Positions 1-10,500 of a stretch of DNA of 64,000 nt are shown one piece after another; the stretch's first letter is position 1; the number at the start of each line of letters is the position of its first letter. Source of the DNA: Bemisia tabaci. Its lineage: Eukaryota > Arthropoda > Insecta > Hemiptera > Aleyrodidae. The notes beneath the pieces were generated by a model. The model did not search any database. It was not told the origin of the DNA and was given only the letters and a program-made list of their open reading frames with translations. The translations under genes and the position numbers were made by a program. Location: the NCBI RefSeq assembly GCF_918797505.1, contig NC_092797.1, positions 54,906,157-54,970,156 on the forward strand, in the 5' to 3' direction.

Positions 1-595
1 AAGGCCGATTTTGGCGAAAAATGCTGGTTTTTCGGCATTCAACACGCTGTTTCATACCGATCCCTTCCGAGGACAAAAAAGTCCTTCAAGTATGTTCATT
101 AGGGATGTAAGAGAGTCACTTTGGCCAATTTTCGTTGATGTCAAACTTTGCGCTCATAGTTAAAAAAAAACTTTTTAGAATTTTCCTGTTTTTCATCGTT
201 ATTTAAAATGGCTTAAAAAAGCGACTCATCTTACGCCAGAGTTTAACTTTTTTGGCAATAAATGGACGTGGGTGGTCAAAACCTTCCTCAAAAAACTTTT
301 TTCGATTCAAAGCCCCCCTAAAAGCCGGTGTTGCCATATTTCATTGCCTGAATTCACGGAAAACCTAGTATTTTAGAATTCGGAGGCTGTTCCTCGTCAA
401 GAACATTCCTTTTGATTTTTTCGAGCCGAAAAACAGTCAAAAACTGGTCATAAACGAGTGTTTCTGGCCACTTTTTGAGTTTTTCTCTGGATCGTCTTCC
501 GCGGATAGCTCGAAGCGAGGGACTCGCGGAGCTTTTCCGACTGGAAAATCGCACTCAGCGGGTCATTTCCATGCGAGCTTACTTGGTTTCTTAGA
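1..595. repeat. Flank of nested transposon block; degenerate copy of a ~340-bp tandem repeat
   Basis: I see no gene here. Positions of about 424-590 resemble, in the same orientation, the ends of the tandem units at 13288-13435 and 13600-13765. Shared landmarks are a run of the type CACTTTTTGA..TTTCTCTGGA, then GCTCGAAGCGAGGGACTCGC, then TCAGCGGGTCA and GCGAGCTTACTTGG. The repeat therefore lies on both sides of the transposon block, so it was probably the insertion target. The first 420 bp show nothing I recognise. Confidence 0.55.
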
Positions 596-1090
596 CCAGG
601 CACCACAGCTCCATATGGGGGGTAATATTGAATTAAATGTTGGAAAGCTGGGAATTTTTTTAAAAGACGTATTATGAGGTCCTTAAATAAGGGTTAATTT
701 TGCACCATTCCTGAAGTGGAGCTTTAGCCGCCATCTTGGATTTTTAGGCCTAAAATCGCTATTTTTTCGGTTTTTGGCTTCTAAGTCAGTGAAAAAGTCA
801 TTTTTCCGTCAAAATACCTCAGTGCTAAAATTAAGCTTAAGAAATTTTCTATTTAAAAGGTGTTATACGTTTTTGCCATACGACCCACCGTTTTCGAGAT
901 ATGATCGTCGCAAAGTTGGGCTTTTAACCTCAAAATCGACCAAAACCCGACTTTCAAGTTTCCAATGCGCTACAACTTCACAAAAACCGAGGAAAGAGAG
1001 AAAAACTCATTCCGAACCTAAAATCTGTGTAAATCTTTTTATCAAAATTTAATCCCAAAATTCAAGTGTGTGGAGGGGGGGGGGGGGGGG
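596..1090. repeat. Left arm of a ~480-bp terminal inverted repeat
   Basis: This arm starts CCAGGCACCA and ends in a G homopolymer. It is the reverse complement, with scattered mismatches and small gaps, of 12616-13087. Matching landmarks in order are ATTGAATTAAATG, GACGTATTATGAGGTCC, CCAAGATGGCGGC (in the opposite arm), GAAAATTTCT, CGATCATATCTCG, AATGCGCTACAACTTC and CCCAAAATTCAAGTG. The open frames through both arms are shadows of this repeat. The arms enclose the broken nuclease-like gene and two later insertions. Confidence 0.8.
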
Positions 1091-1464
1091 GCACGGTGAC
1101 CGAATTTGTGGGCCGCGCGCACTGTTTTTACACACCGTGTCGTATCGCGCTGTGTTATCAGCTACTAGGTGTCGAATGGCAATCATTTTATTGGTTTGGA
1201 GACTCCCGGTCTGATCCAAAAATTAACTGTCATAAAACTCGTGACGTAGGTATGGCGCAAATGAGAGCGCTAGAGGGCACTTATGGTGAAATCAAATTTA
1301 AAAGGAGCAACCGTGCGTTATGTACCTCTTTCTGCAACAAACTGCAGGGTTAAATTAAATAATAAAGTAATACCCATCGATCCTACATTTCTTTTTCAAA
1401 GGATTTCTTTCCTTAAAAAATCATAGACAAAAAATTGGAGGACTATTTTCAATTCGAATTGATT
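1091..1464. other. Gene-free spacer between left inverted repeat and broken gene
   Basis: This is about 370 bp of mixed composition with no recognisable coding segment. In related proteins that I recall, the product extends several hundred residues upstream of the first motif seen at ~1465. The missing amino-terminal part would have to lie here, and it is not recognisable. Confidence 0.4.
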
Positions 1465-2118
1465 CCTTATCCATTAGCTCTTTTTGACAAATCCGGAATG
1501 CGGAAAATGTCCAACTTAGTGATTTATGACTTTCTTTTCAACTTGTGGAACTGCAGTCAAATTGAAAGGTTCTGTCCGTGTGATTGATGGAGGATTTATG
1601 GTTCACAAAATTGTCTGGCATCGGCAAGAAATATTCTCCCAAATACTTGATAAACATGTTGAGTATGTACAGACAAATTATTCCTCTAACACGTCAGTAT
1701 AGTATTTGACGGATATCCGGAGGACAGCGCAGCAAAGAGCACCAAAACAGCGCGCTGTCGGAGATCAAAATCATTATTATCTCCAGAAATTATTTTTGAA
1801 GAGAACATGTCAGCGACTGTCACACAAAGTAAATTCCTCGCGAACGAGAAAAATAAAAGTTGACTGATAGCTTTACTAAGAGAGAGGTTTGAGAGTGTAG
1901 GCATTAAAACTAAACAAGCAAAAGAGGATGCTGACGTGATCATTGTAAATACAGCCATCGAGTACTCTGAAAATTCCCCATCAGTCATAATTGTAAGTGA
2001 AGACTCTGATCTCTTAGTTATCCTTCCAGCTTCGAACAATTCTAAGAAAAACATTTATTTTCTGAAGCCAGGTAAAGGTAAAGTTCCAAATAAAACTTAC
2101 TCGCTGAAACAGAACCTA
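1465..2118 (+). pseudogene. Broken FEN/XPG-like (PIN-fold-like) nuclease-family gene, 5' part
   Basis: The segment begins with a degenerate stretch reading approximately PLALFDKSGMRK (from about 1465) and passes through frameshifted sequence. From 1702 it reads in one frame: VFDGYPEDSAAKSTKTA, then a region ending NEKNKS and an in-frame TGA at 1861-1863, then DADVIIVNTAIE and SEDSDLLVIL, and finally KPGKGKV before the break at 2118. The acidic EDSDLL motif resembles the active-site region of FEN1/XPG nucleases. The whole order of motifs matches an uncharacterised multicopy protein family I recall from arthropods and cnidarians. Function is inferred from motifs only. The gene is dead: it has an internal stop, lacks a recognisable amino terminus and is split by the insertion at 2119-4554. 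Confidence 0.65.
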
Positions 2119-4554
2119 CACTCAAAAAAAAAACTACGGCCGTGGGACCCGGTTGCTCTGGACACTGGTGATCCCGGTGTTAACGCGCTGTTAGCCAGCT
2201 AGTACCGGACCCGATGGCCGATGGCCCGTGGAGCCCGCGCGGCCTTCATGGCCGTAAGATCGGATAGGAGCCGAGCGTAAGTTACGGGTTTCAGGATCGG
2301 AGCCAACCTCTTCCACGGCCGTTGGCAGTGAGGTGAGATTCAGTTTTCGGAAAATGGCGTCACCATCAGATTAAAATTGAGACGGCTCCGTGTAAATTCG
2401 CAGAAAATTATAATATTTTACGTCAATGTTATTCAGTGCGTGAATTTAAAGTTGCCGCCAGCCTTGACAATATTCGGGAGCAATCGAGCCACCACTCAGC
2501 GTTGTTTATTGAGGTTAGAATCCAGTCACTAAATTGCTTGGTCATTGATGGTCATTGCTCATTCGTGTGTTCGTTTTTCGTTTAATTTTGGAGGTTTCCG
2601 ATATATTTTCTTGATTCTGTGTGGTGCACGATTGATTCTAAAGTTCTGTGTGATATGCTTGTCAAATACTTTCGGAAATGCGACGAGAGTTAAGTGAAAA
2701 TTGTCAGTTTTGGTAGTACCTACGCACTGAGCTCATATCCTCTCCCCTTGTAAGTTCGTTTGCAATTCACTTATTTTCCCCCTACTAAGGGAAAGAACTT
2801 AAATTAAAGAAAAGCAATCAATTACCTGCCACGCATCTTCCCACAGAGTAAATTACCGCCACACTAAAATACTGATAATGTAGGCACGAGAATATCCATT
2901 TATTGCTGACTGTATTTTATCATCACTTTTGCTTTGTTCTGCCTGTGTAAGAGGATACAGTTTTTATTCCATTTCGATCTAATCTCTAACTCATAGATGT
3001 TTTCAACTGTGAGTAGTATTGCCGTCTCTGACATCTTCCCTCTCTGTTACAAGTACAGCTATTTGATAGCGGAAACTTTACAGATCCCATCCTGCGCAGA
3101 TTATCTGATAGTGAGGGCAAGCTCGAACGTTGTTGCTGTGAATAATCTCTCTGATTCCATATCCCAATTCTAGGGAGCTCAGTGTTACTGTAATAGTGGT
3201 AAAATTTTGTGTGAATTGCGCTTCAGTTTGCTGAAGGGAAGATCTATAATTTTAACAAGTGTGACAATTTTCGGTGGTATATTTCTTCGCTAATATTTTG
3301 TGGAAATTGCATCCGGTAGTTATTGCGGAGAGTTATATCTTGAAGTTTTGTCAACTTTTACTACTGAATTTACACCTTGAAATATTCTCAACCTCATTTT
3401 CAAGATCCTGAAGCTCTTCTAGTCGTAAGGAGTAAAAATCTGTAAGTACCTAGACCTACGCTTGTGGTTTTCCTTTGTTAATCATTTAGGTGATTTCCTA
3501 CTTTGCATTCGTATTTTTTATTGAGGGATGAACCAGGTTTTGTTTTTGACAAATGCTGAATTCTCATTGAGTGAAAGTAATTACATTTATTGAGAACGGG
3601 CTGCCAAGTGATAAAAATGATTTTTCAATTTACATTTTTCGCTGCAATGAGTTTTAGCAATTCATCATACCTTGGCAGTCTGTTCTACATTTAAAATAGG
3701 TAGCAAGAATTTTTGATCTATCTACATTTGTTCCTTCCAGTGCTTCCTCAGTGCTTTATTTATTTCTAGGAAGGCTTGCAACATTAAAGTTAGGTTTTTG
3801 AAAATTTCTCTTGATATCTCTACACGATGAATAAGCTAACATTCATATGCTGATTTTCTTTCTCTAAGATTCATCTCTTTTCTCAAATTGACTTGCTGAA
3901 CTTTCATCCACACAAGTCACCTCACGGATGAGGGAAGTTGATTATGTATTTTTATTGTATTGTGTAAATTGAAGAATTAATAAATTGAATTGAATTGAAT
4001 TAATTGAACTATCAGCCAAGGAGTTCAAATCTCGATTGATATCTGAAACATGATCAACAAGCTAACGTTCATATGCTCTTTTTCTTTCTCAGACAGTGAA
4101 TTATCCATTACTTTCCTGAAACTAAATTGTTATGAACTATCAAGAAAGAAATATATACCTATTTTAAAGAGAAGGAAAGAAAAAAAAATCTTGTTCAGAA
4201 ATTGACACAAGATAATTCACTCAATGTTTAAAATTTTGCTGGAAAGTTTTTCTTTTGTATGTACTTTAAAGGTGAATTTTCAGCTGTAGTTCCGAAAAAA
4301 TCCACCACGTCGCGGACAGCGGCGGCGCGCAGAGCTCCGGCCGTCCAGCGCGTAAGTAGCGCCGAGAGCGCAAGCTGCCTATGCCGCTCGAGGCCGCGAC
4401 TTACGGTTTTCATGTCCGTAGGACTCCGCGCCGTCCCTGCACGTAGCAACCCGACCGTCAGGCGCGTAGGCGAACGGTAGTGCCATATAGCACATACAGT
4501 CCGTGCTCCAGGTTCGGTGCTTCTGGCCTCCACGGCCGGAGCTTTTTTTGAGTG
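2119..4554. mobile_element. 2.4-kb TA-flanked non-autonomous DNA element inserted in the broken gene
   Basis: The left end reads CACTCAAAAAAA followed by CTACGGCCGTGG. The right end is the inverse (CCACGGCCGGAGC, then TTTTTTTGAGTG). TA lies directly outside each end (2117-2118 and 4555-4556), fitting a TA target duplication as made by Tc1/mariner-type transposases. The terminal 200-250 bp on both sides are much more GC-rich than the centre. The centre is AT-rich with a (GAATT)n patch near 3985-4010 and two related ~40-bp stretches at 3828-3870 and 4053-4095. I see no transposase; the short open frames near the right end read through GC-rich subterminal DNA and look meaningless. It is therefore probably mobilised in trans. 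Confidence 0.7.
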
Positions 4555-4556
4555 TA

Positions 4557-5180
4557 ACTTTGGCAGATAATGTTTCATTCACACGCATTCACCGGTTGTG
4601 ATACCACATCTGCAATTTTTAGGCAAGGAAAACACAAGCTCCTCAAATTGTTACAAAAAGATGAGAGCTTAAAAGTAGCGGCTCAAATTTCCAAAGAACC
4701 AAATGCTTCATCAGAGGCAGTAGCTAGTGCAGGGGAAAAATTGTTTCTTTCCCTCTACGGTGCTCAAGGTGATGTACCATTGAATCAATTAGGTACCAGT
4801 GCTTCACACAAGCGATAAGCGAAAGTACACCGAATTTAGCTTCCTTGCCCCCTTCTTCAGATTCAGCATGTTTGCATTCATTTAGAGTCTATTTACAAAT
4901 GCAGATGTGGTATATGGTCACAAAATATCTCTATTACAGTGAGGGGTGCAGACATTATAAAACTGGATTATTCCCGATTCCGATGCAGAAAGATCTGGTG
5001 CCTCAAGAGTTTTCAAAATTAATTTCATGAAAATGTGTGAAGGGCTGTCAAAATTCTTGTTCCTGCCGAAAAGCAGGCTTACACTGCTCTTTACTTTGCA
5101 AAAACTGAGAAGGTAGATCATGCTCAAACGTGGCAGATATAATCGAAGATGAGGATAGCATGGATGAGGAGGAAAAGTAA
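4557..5180 (+). pseudogene. Broken FEN/XPG-like nuclease-family gene, 3' part with cysteine-rich tail
   Basis: This continues the gene cut at 2118. From 4570 it reads HAFTGCDTTSAIF, the GCD motif that in FEN/XPG proteins follows the acidic motif. Next come an alpha-helical KHKLLKLL segment and ASAGEKLFLSLYGA. A frame change near 4815-4850 leads to PPSSDSACLHSFRVYLQ. Near 5036-5085 comes KGCQNSCSCRKAGLHCSLLC, a CXC-type cysteine cluster. An in-frame TGA falls where the next Cys of the cluster would be, and an acidic tail ends at TAA 5178-5180. Joining across the TA duplication does not restore frame, so the copy carried at least one indel before or after the insertion. The protein family has no function known to me. 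Confidence 0.65.
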
Positions 5181-5406
5181 GGATCTCATGTGTAGATTGT
5201 ACGGCAAAGATGAACCTCTGTCAGGTGTTAAACATGATTTTTTTTTTTTTTTTTGTATTTCAGTGAATTTTTAAATAAATGTTCAACTGTCAATTGGAGA
5301 AACTTACTATTCTTTTTTTCTTTGTAAGTGACTCCTTTTTCCTGCTAAATGGGTTCGTCGCTTTATTTCTATGGCTTTAACAGCTGAAACTACTAACAAT
5401 TTTGCA
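5181..5406. other. Short spacer before the Gypsy insertion
   Basis: AT-rich sequence with a T homopolymer near 5231-5254 and no coding signal. It continues, after the Gypsy element, at 12453. Confidence 0.4.
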
Positions 5407-5411
5407 GCAAC

Positions 5412-5762
5412 TGTCAACGACTCTCCGCCTGTCCCGTCTCACGCCCAGCCATTGGTCAATGACGTCACACCTAAGCTGAACGGTGATTGGGGGAGGCGAT
5501 GAGCCGGATGACGCCGCGAGTATTGTGGAGTTCTTCTCACTTTTTTTAGGCCATCTTTTTAGAAACGTTTTATCTCGAAAGGATGCTGTCACGGCATCTA
5601 GTCTTTTTATCCATTTCCATCCACCACATTTGTGTTTTCCATATTCAGAATATATCACCTTCGTTTCTCGCATCTCCAGTTGTGCTTTTTTTGAACGCCC
5701 AGTTTCCTTATTTTGCACGCCGCTCTCCCGAATGATCGCTTAGCGCGACGCCCGCATTGACA
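5412..5762 (+). repeat. 5' LTR of the Gypsy element
   Basis: 351 bp, TG...CA ends. It matches 12097-12447 except that CTTTTTAGAAACG here reads CTTTTTTGAAACG in the 3' copy. It should carry the promoter and polyadenylation signals of the element; I could not place them with confidence. Confidence 0.93.
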
Positions 5763-5780
5763 TGGTGCCGAAACCAGCTT
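5763..5780 (+). other. Primer-binding site of the Gypsy element
   Basis: TGGTGCCGAAACC follows the LTR terminal CA with no gap. A start of TGG, complementary to the tRNA CCA end, is typical of LTR-element primer sites. The tRNA species cannot be named without a tRNA search. Confidence 0.75.
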
Positions 5781-6367
5781 CTCCGCCATAGCGAGAAGTG
5801 TAGTTCGAATCATCTCCCTTCAACAACGTGCAGCTGCGAACCTGACTTTGACCGTGAACAAGTGATAAGTGATTACTCTCCACCAAAATCACTTACAAAT
5901 CGCCAACACTCGCACTGTCCTGAAGTTCCTTTCTTCACCCGAAGGAAGAAGAGAAGTTCCTGAAACATCAGTTTCAGACGAGCAGTTTTTCTTTTTGCGG
6001 GGTTTTAACCTTTTTGCCCTCGCGCCTATGGGCAAAGCGAAAAAATAAAAGACGACCGACCACACTTGGCCCTGGATGTTCTGGCAATCCCTGGTTTCTC
6101 CCTCTCTTGACGTTCGGACATCTTGGACTTCAGCCGTTCTGCCTGCCGTCATGGAATTTCTACACAGCTCTTCTTCATTCCTCCAACAATCTGGATTTTC
6201 GGTGATTTTGTGAACTTAGTGACAGTTCTTCCAACAGGATTACCATGATAATTGTGCATTAGTGTTTAAGTGAATGTGTAGTGATCAAGGTTTGTCAAGC
6301 GTTTCATAATCGCATATCTTTCTCTCTCTCTACTTTTCTATTTTGCTATACCCCCCTCAGCAAACCA
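5781..6367 (+). other. Untranslated leader of the Gypsy element
   Basis: Nearly 600 bp between the primer site and the first good gag ATG. The gag frame is open from about 6281 but without ATG, so I place the start at 6368. No other coding content is evident. Confidence 0.6.
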
Positions 6368-7570
6368 ATGTCTCTATCCAATGAGGATAACGCAAACTTT
6401 TCAGATGATAGCTGTGACCACTTATATCACCCGAAAGTAATCATGAGCACCGTTCCTACCACTTCACCTACCACCACCGCTCCTGTTTCCTCCAGTGTTC
6501 AGCACTTCATAGAAGTAAACATACCCCCTCTCATATTCTCTACATCTTCCCCAAGCGTAACCTCACCTATCTTTTCATCCACCGAAAATCACAAACCTAG
6601 CCCATCCAATCTCAACCACCAAATACTAACATACACAACGTCCACGACCAAACCCATAATGACCTCACAACCCCTTTCTATTCTTACACCTCTAGCTACA
6701 CCAAACCAAAACACCCATTTCAAAAACCCCAAAATTACACCACCATCATTTTCTGGCTCAGAAAATGTGACAGACTATTTCATCAATCTAGAGTCTGCAA
6801 TCATCGTAAACGGTTGGAATTGTGAGCTCGTACCCTTCTTCATCGACAAGCATCTAACCAAAGAAGCTTTATCATTCTTCCAATATCTCAAAAAAACCTT
6901 CACACCCCTAACGTACACAACCTTCAAACAAAAATTCATAGACCAATTCACTAGTCAAAACCTAACATATCAATACCAAATTCAATTAGATGCATTAACA
7001 ATGAGTGAAAAGTCCTTGATGGATTACGTCTTCCAAGTAAAAACCCTTTGTCACAATTTAAAATTACCTGACAACTTCATAATCTTTCACATCCTGAAAG
7101 GTCTACCACCACAAATCAAAAGCTTGCTTACGCTATATCCACACGACACTCTAGACCAACTAGATGACTCCCTAAGAAAATTTAACTTACGCACTTCGGA
7201 ATTATCCACTGAAACCCCCGTAGCAAAAACGACTGAAACCAGAGTCGCAGAACTAATACAGAGAATAGAGCTACAAGAACAACAAATCAATGCCTTAAAG
7301 TCATCAAATACTTCCAACTTCAAAAAGCACAAACGTTACAATAACTCTTCGAAGCCATCTAATGAACAACGCCCAGACTCATCCCAACACAACTCCAAAA
7401 GCCCATCACAGACTGAGTCCTCAAACCAATGTCCTATCTGCGATGGCAAACACAGCAAAGTGGACTGCAATATACAATTCTGCAGATACTGTAAATCCTT
7501 AGGTCATACAATCACCACATGTCCAGATCCTAAATGTAAAATATCCAAAAACAATTCAAATTTAGCGTAA
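6368..7570 (+). CDS. gag: Gag polyprotein of the Gypsy element
   Basis: 400 codons from ATG 6368, the first ATG in the frame, to TAA 7568-7570. The amino half is Ser/Thr/Pro-rich. The middle has a retrotransposon capsid-like helical region (PPSFSGSENVTDYFINLE, then a segment ending FIIFHILKGLPP). The tail carries two zinc-knuckle-type clusters: CPICDGKHSKVDC (C-x2-C-x3-H-x4-C) and the canonical CRYCKSLGHTITTC (C-x2-C-x4-H-x4-C), which in related Gag proteins bind element RNA. Gag assembles the particle in the cytoplasm. The stop lies 4 bases after a slippery heptamer that feeds ribosomes into pol. I see no frameshift or stop inside. Confidence 0.92.
   Translation: MSLSNEDNANFSDDSCDHLYHPKVIMSTVPTTSPTTTAPVSSSVQHFIEVNIPPLIFSTSSPSVTSPIFSSTENHKPSPSNLNHQILTYTTSTTKPIMTSQPLSILTPLATPNQNTHFKNPKITPPSFSGSENVTDYFINLESAIIVNGWNCELVPFFIDKHLTKEALSFFQYLKKTFTPLTYTTFKQKFIDQFTSQNLTYQYQIQLDALTMSEKSLMDYVFQVKTLCHNLKLPDNFIIFHILKGLPPQIKSLLTLYPHDTLDQLDDSLRKFNLRTSELSTETPVAKTTETRVAELIQRIELQEQQINALKSSNTSNFKKHKRYNNSSKPSNEQRPDSSQHNSKSPSQTESSNQCPICDGKHSKVDCNIQFCRYCKSLGHTITTCPDPKCKISKNNSNLA
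7558..7564 (+). promoter_or_regulatory. -1 ribosomal frameshift slippery site between gag and pol
   Basis: A AAT TTA in the gag frame has the X XXY YYZ form of canonical -1 slippery heptamers. It lies two codons before the gag stop, and the pol frame is open from 7540 onward, so a -1 shift here yields Gag-Pol without any other signal. A downstream stem-loop or pseudoknot would be expected; I could not fold one by eye. Confidence 0.8.
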
Positions 7571-10500
7571 CTGGTCTCCGACACAAACAACAATATAAGA
7601 AACTGCAGAAAACCCCTTCAGAAAATGTTCACTCTCGTACCCCCCCTTCTTCTGACAGCAAAGCTGCACCCATTTCTAATCCTCTTTCAAAACTTGATTT
7701 CCCAGTTTTACCAAAGACACCTCAAAAATCAGTAATCAAGATCAAAGAACTACTCATTTCCCCAGTCACCACTGAATCAAGTTCTACTATTCCAGTTAAG
7801 ATTTTAAATTCCAACACGTACGCACTCCTTGACTCAGGCGCCTCCGTTAACGTCTGCTCTGACAAGTTTACTGATCTAGTATTACCTTCTCGTGGCCCAA
7901 TTGTCAAGTTAAAGACTGCCAACAATGACCAACTATGCATCGTCAAGAAAGGTTACTTATCCGTAACAATCAATGAAGTTCCCTTCCGAATTTTCACATA
8001 TGTCGTTAAAAACTTATCTTCACCGGTAATCTTTGGAACCCCATTCCTCACTCACTTCAAAGCCCTCTTGAACTTTGAAACAAATTCAGTGTCTTTAACA
8101 AATGACAGCAAAATTCTTACGGTAAAACTTCTTCCAAAAGACTCTTCAAAATTCATAAATTCCCTCACTCCCAGCACACCAGTTCGTTTGTTTGTTCGAG
8201 TTAGAGAGACCGTCATACTAACCCCTATGGCTTACAACAGTATTCCTATCACACACAACCTACCTGATAGTAAATCAACAACCTATCTTAATCCCAACGT
8301 TGATTTATTCCACTCCAAGAAAATTTTTTTCTCCCAACAAGAATTTTCTTCTGCCGCTACTGGCAAAATCACCCCTATCATTCTGGTCAAGAATTTGTCG
8401 CACCAACCAATTACTCTATTACCTGGAACTTTACTAGGTGACATAACATTCAAACGCAATCTGGACTACCATCCTTCAAGGAACGTCCAAAATGCAAACC
8501 TTCAAATAAACAGTGTCTCCATTGACACGAGTGATCACTCAACCCTAAACCCTAACACTACTCCAGTAGTTCCCAAACGCAAAGACTCCTCCTCTGATCT
8601 TTGCAACCCACAAGAAGATACAGCAACCAGTTTGCACTCTTCCAAACCCACCTACGCAGCCAGTCTGTCCGGTGAAAATTCCTCAACTTCCTCGAACAAC
8701 GCCTTAAAAATGGCAAATCGACGGAATCAACTTGTCTCTGTAAACCAGCATTGTTCTCCATTCGCTCCCAGAATAGCAGGGACACCAATGTCAATTTCAA
8801 GACAAATCATCACACCTAAAGCCCAGTCACATTTACGTGCTTTTTACACAAACCTCTTCGACCAGAATCACAAGCAAAACCTTATAAATTCAATCATATC
8901 TGACACACCTGATCTTCCTGATCCCTCTCATACCAACACGGATTGTGATATCACAGACATCCATGGAACTCCCATCAAGATATCCAACAATCTAGACCCA
9001 GCAATGCAAGATATCCTAAAGTCATTATTTTCCAAACATAAAGATGTATTCGCATCTTCCGCCATAGACCTTAAGAAAGCCAAAATCTTACCTGCTGTAA
9101 TTAAATTATCAGATGACGAACCTGTCCACAGCCCACCTTTTAATCTATCGTCCCTAGAACGTTCACACCTAAACGATGTCATTTCAGACTTCCTGAAAAT
9201 CGGAGTAATAGAAGAAAGCCAAAGCCCCTATGCTTCACCAGCCTTCCTAGTAAAAAAACCACATTTACAAAAAGACGTTTCAGAACTCACACCCTCAGAC
9301 AAACGCCTAGTAGTTGACTACCGTAAATTAAACAAAAAAGTAATTCCTGACAGATACCCTTTACCCAGAATTGACAACATCCTGTCAGAATTACGAGGTC
9401 ACAGATACTACTCCCAAATAGATTTTCTCCAAGGTTTCTACCAGCAAGAACTCACACTAAAATCACGCCCTTGCACAGCACTTACCACCCCACAAGGTCT
9501 TTTTCAGTTCACCCGCCAACCCATGGGCATCAGAAATGGAACTTCCTCCTTCAGTCGTGCAATCAACAGGGTCTTTGCTGACCTTCTTTATCACGGCGTT
9601 GTTATTTACGTAGACAATCTATACATTTATAGTGACACTCTAGAAGAACATTTACGCCTCCTTAACATTGTTTTTGAACGCCTTTCTCACCACCTCCTCC
9701 GCATCAAAACAGAGAAATGCTCATTTTTTGATACCTCTATCGACCTCCTAGGCTTTCACATCTCTGAAACCACATTTTCACCCTCAAAATCAAATTTATC
9801 AGCCATTTTACGCTCCCCACCACCCACCTCGTACAAACAACTAAGAAGTTTTCTTGGATCCTGCACCTTCTACCGCAACTTTGTATTCCACTTCTCTAAG
9901 ACATGCGCCCCTCTCTATGAAATCCTAAAACAGGAATCAAAAAACTCCCCGTTCATTTGGACCCCAGCTGCTCAGGAAGCTTTCACCTCATTACAAACCA
10001 AGTTCATCACCCCACCAGTCCTACACAACTTTGACGAATCCAAGGAAACAACCCTAATTGTTGACTCATCAAACATAGCAACAGGAGCAATTTTAGCTCA
10101 AAAAGGAACCGACAACAAACTACACCCAATTGGTTACTTCAGCAAAATACTCCCCCCTCTCAAATCATGGTCCGCAACTCAGCTAGAATTACGCGGTCTT
10201 GTACACGCCACCCAACACTTCCGAGAATTTCTATACGGCAGAAAATTCACTGTCATCAGTGACCATAAATCCCTGGAATATTTCCAAAACTTCAAAAACG
10301 CCTCATCCCGCTTAAACAAGCTCGTTTCCCAACTACTCGACTACGATTTTAACATAGTATATACAAAAAACACCTCACCATCGATTAAAGCAGCTGATTA
10401 CCTCTCACGGTACCCACAAGTAAATTCTATCTCACTCGATAACTCCACTAACATTTTTCAATCACAGCAAAATGACCCCCAAATTAAGGCCATCTACGAT

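Noticed and set aside
774..1352. Open frames in the left inverted arm, and their mirror at 12393-12920
   Set aside because: They lie in the inverted repeat, run into homopolymers, lack ATG in the first case and have no protein-like features.
4228..4588. Arg/Ala-rich frames on both strands near the right end of the 2.4-kb element
   Set aside because: GC-rich subterminal DNA; open on both strands with no recognisable motif.
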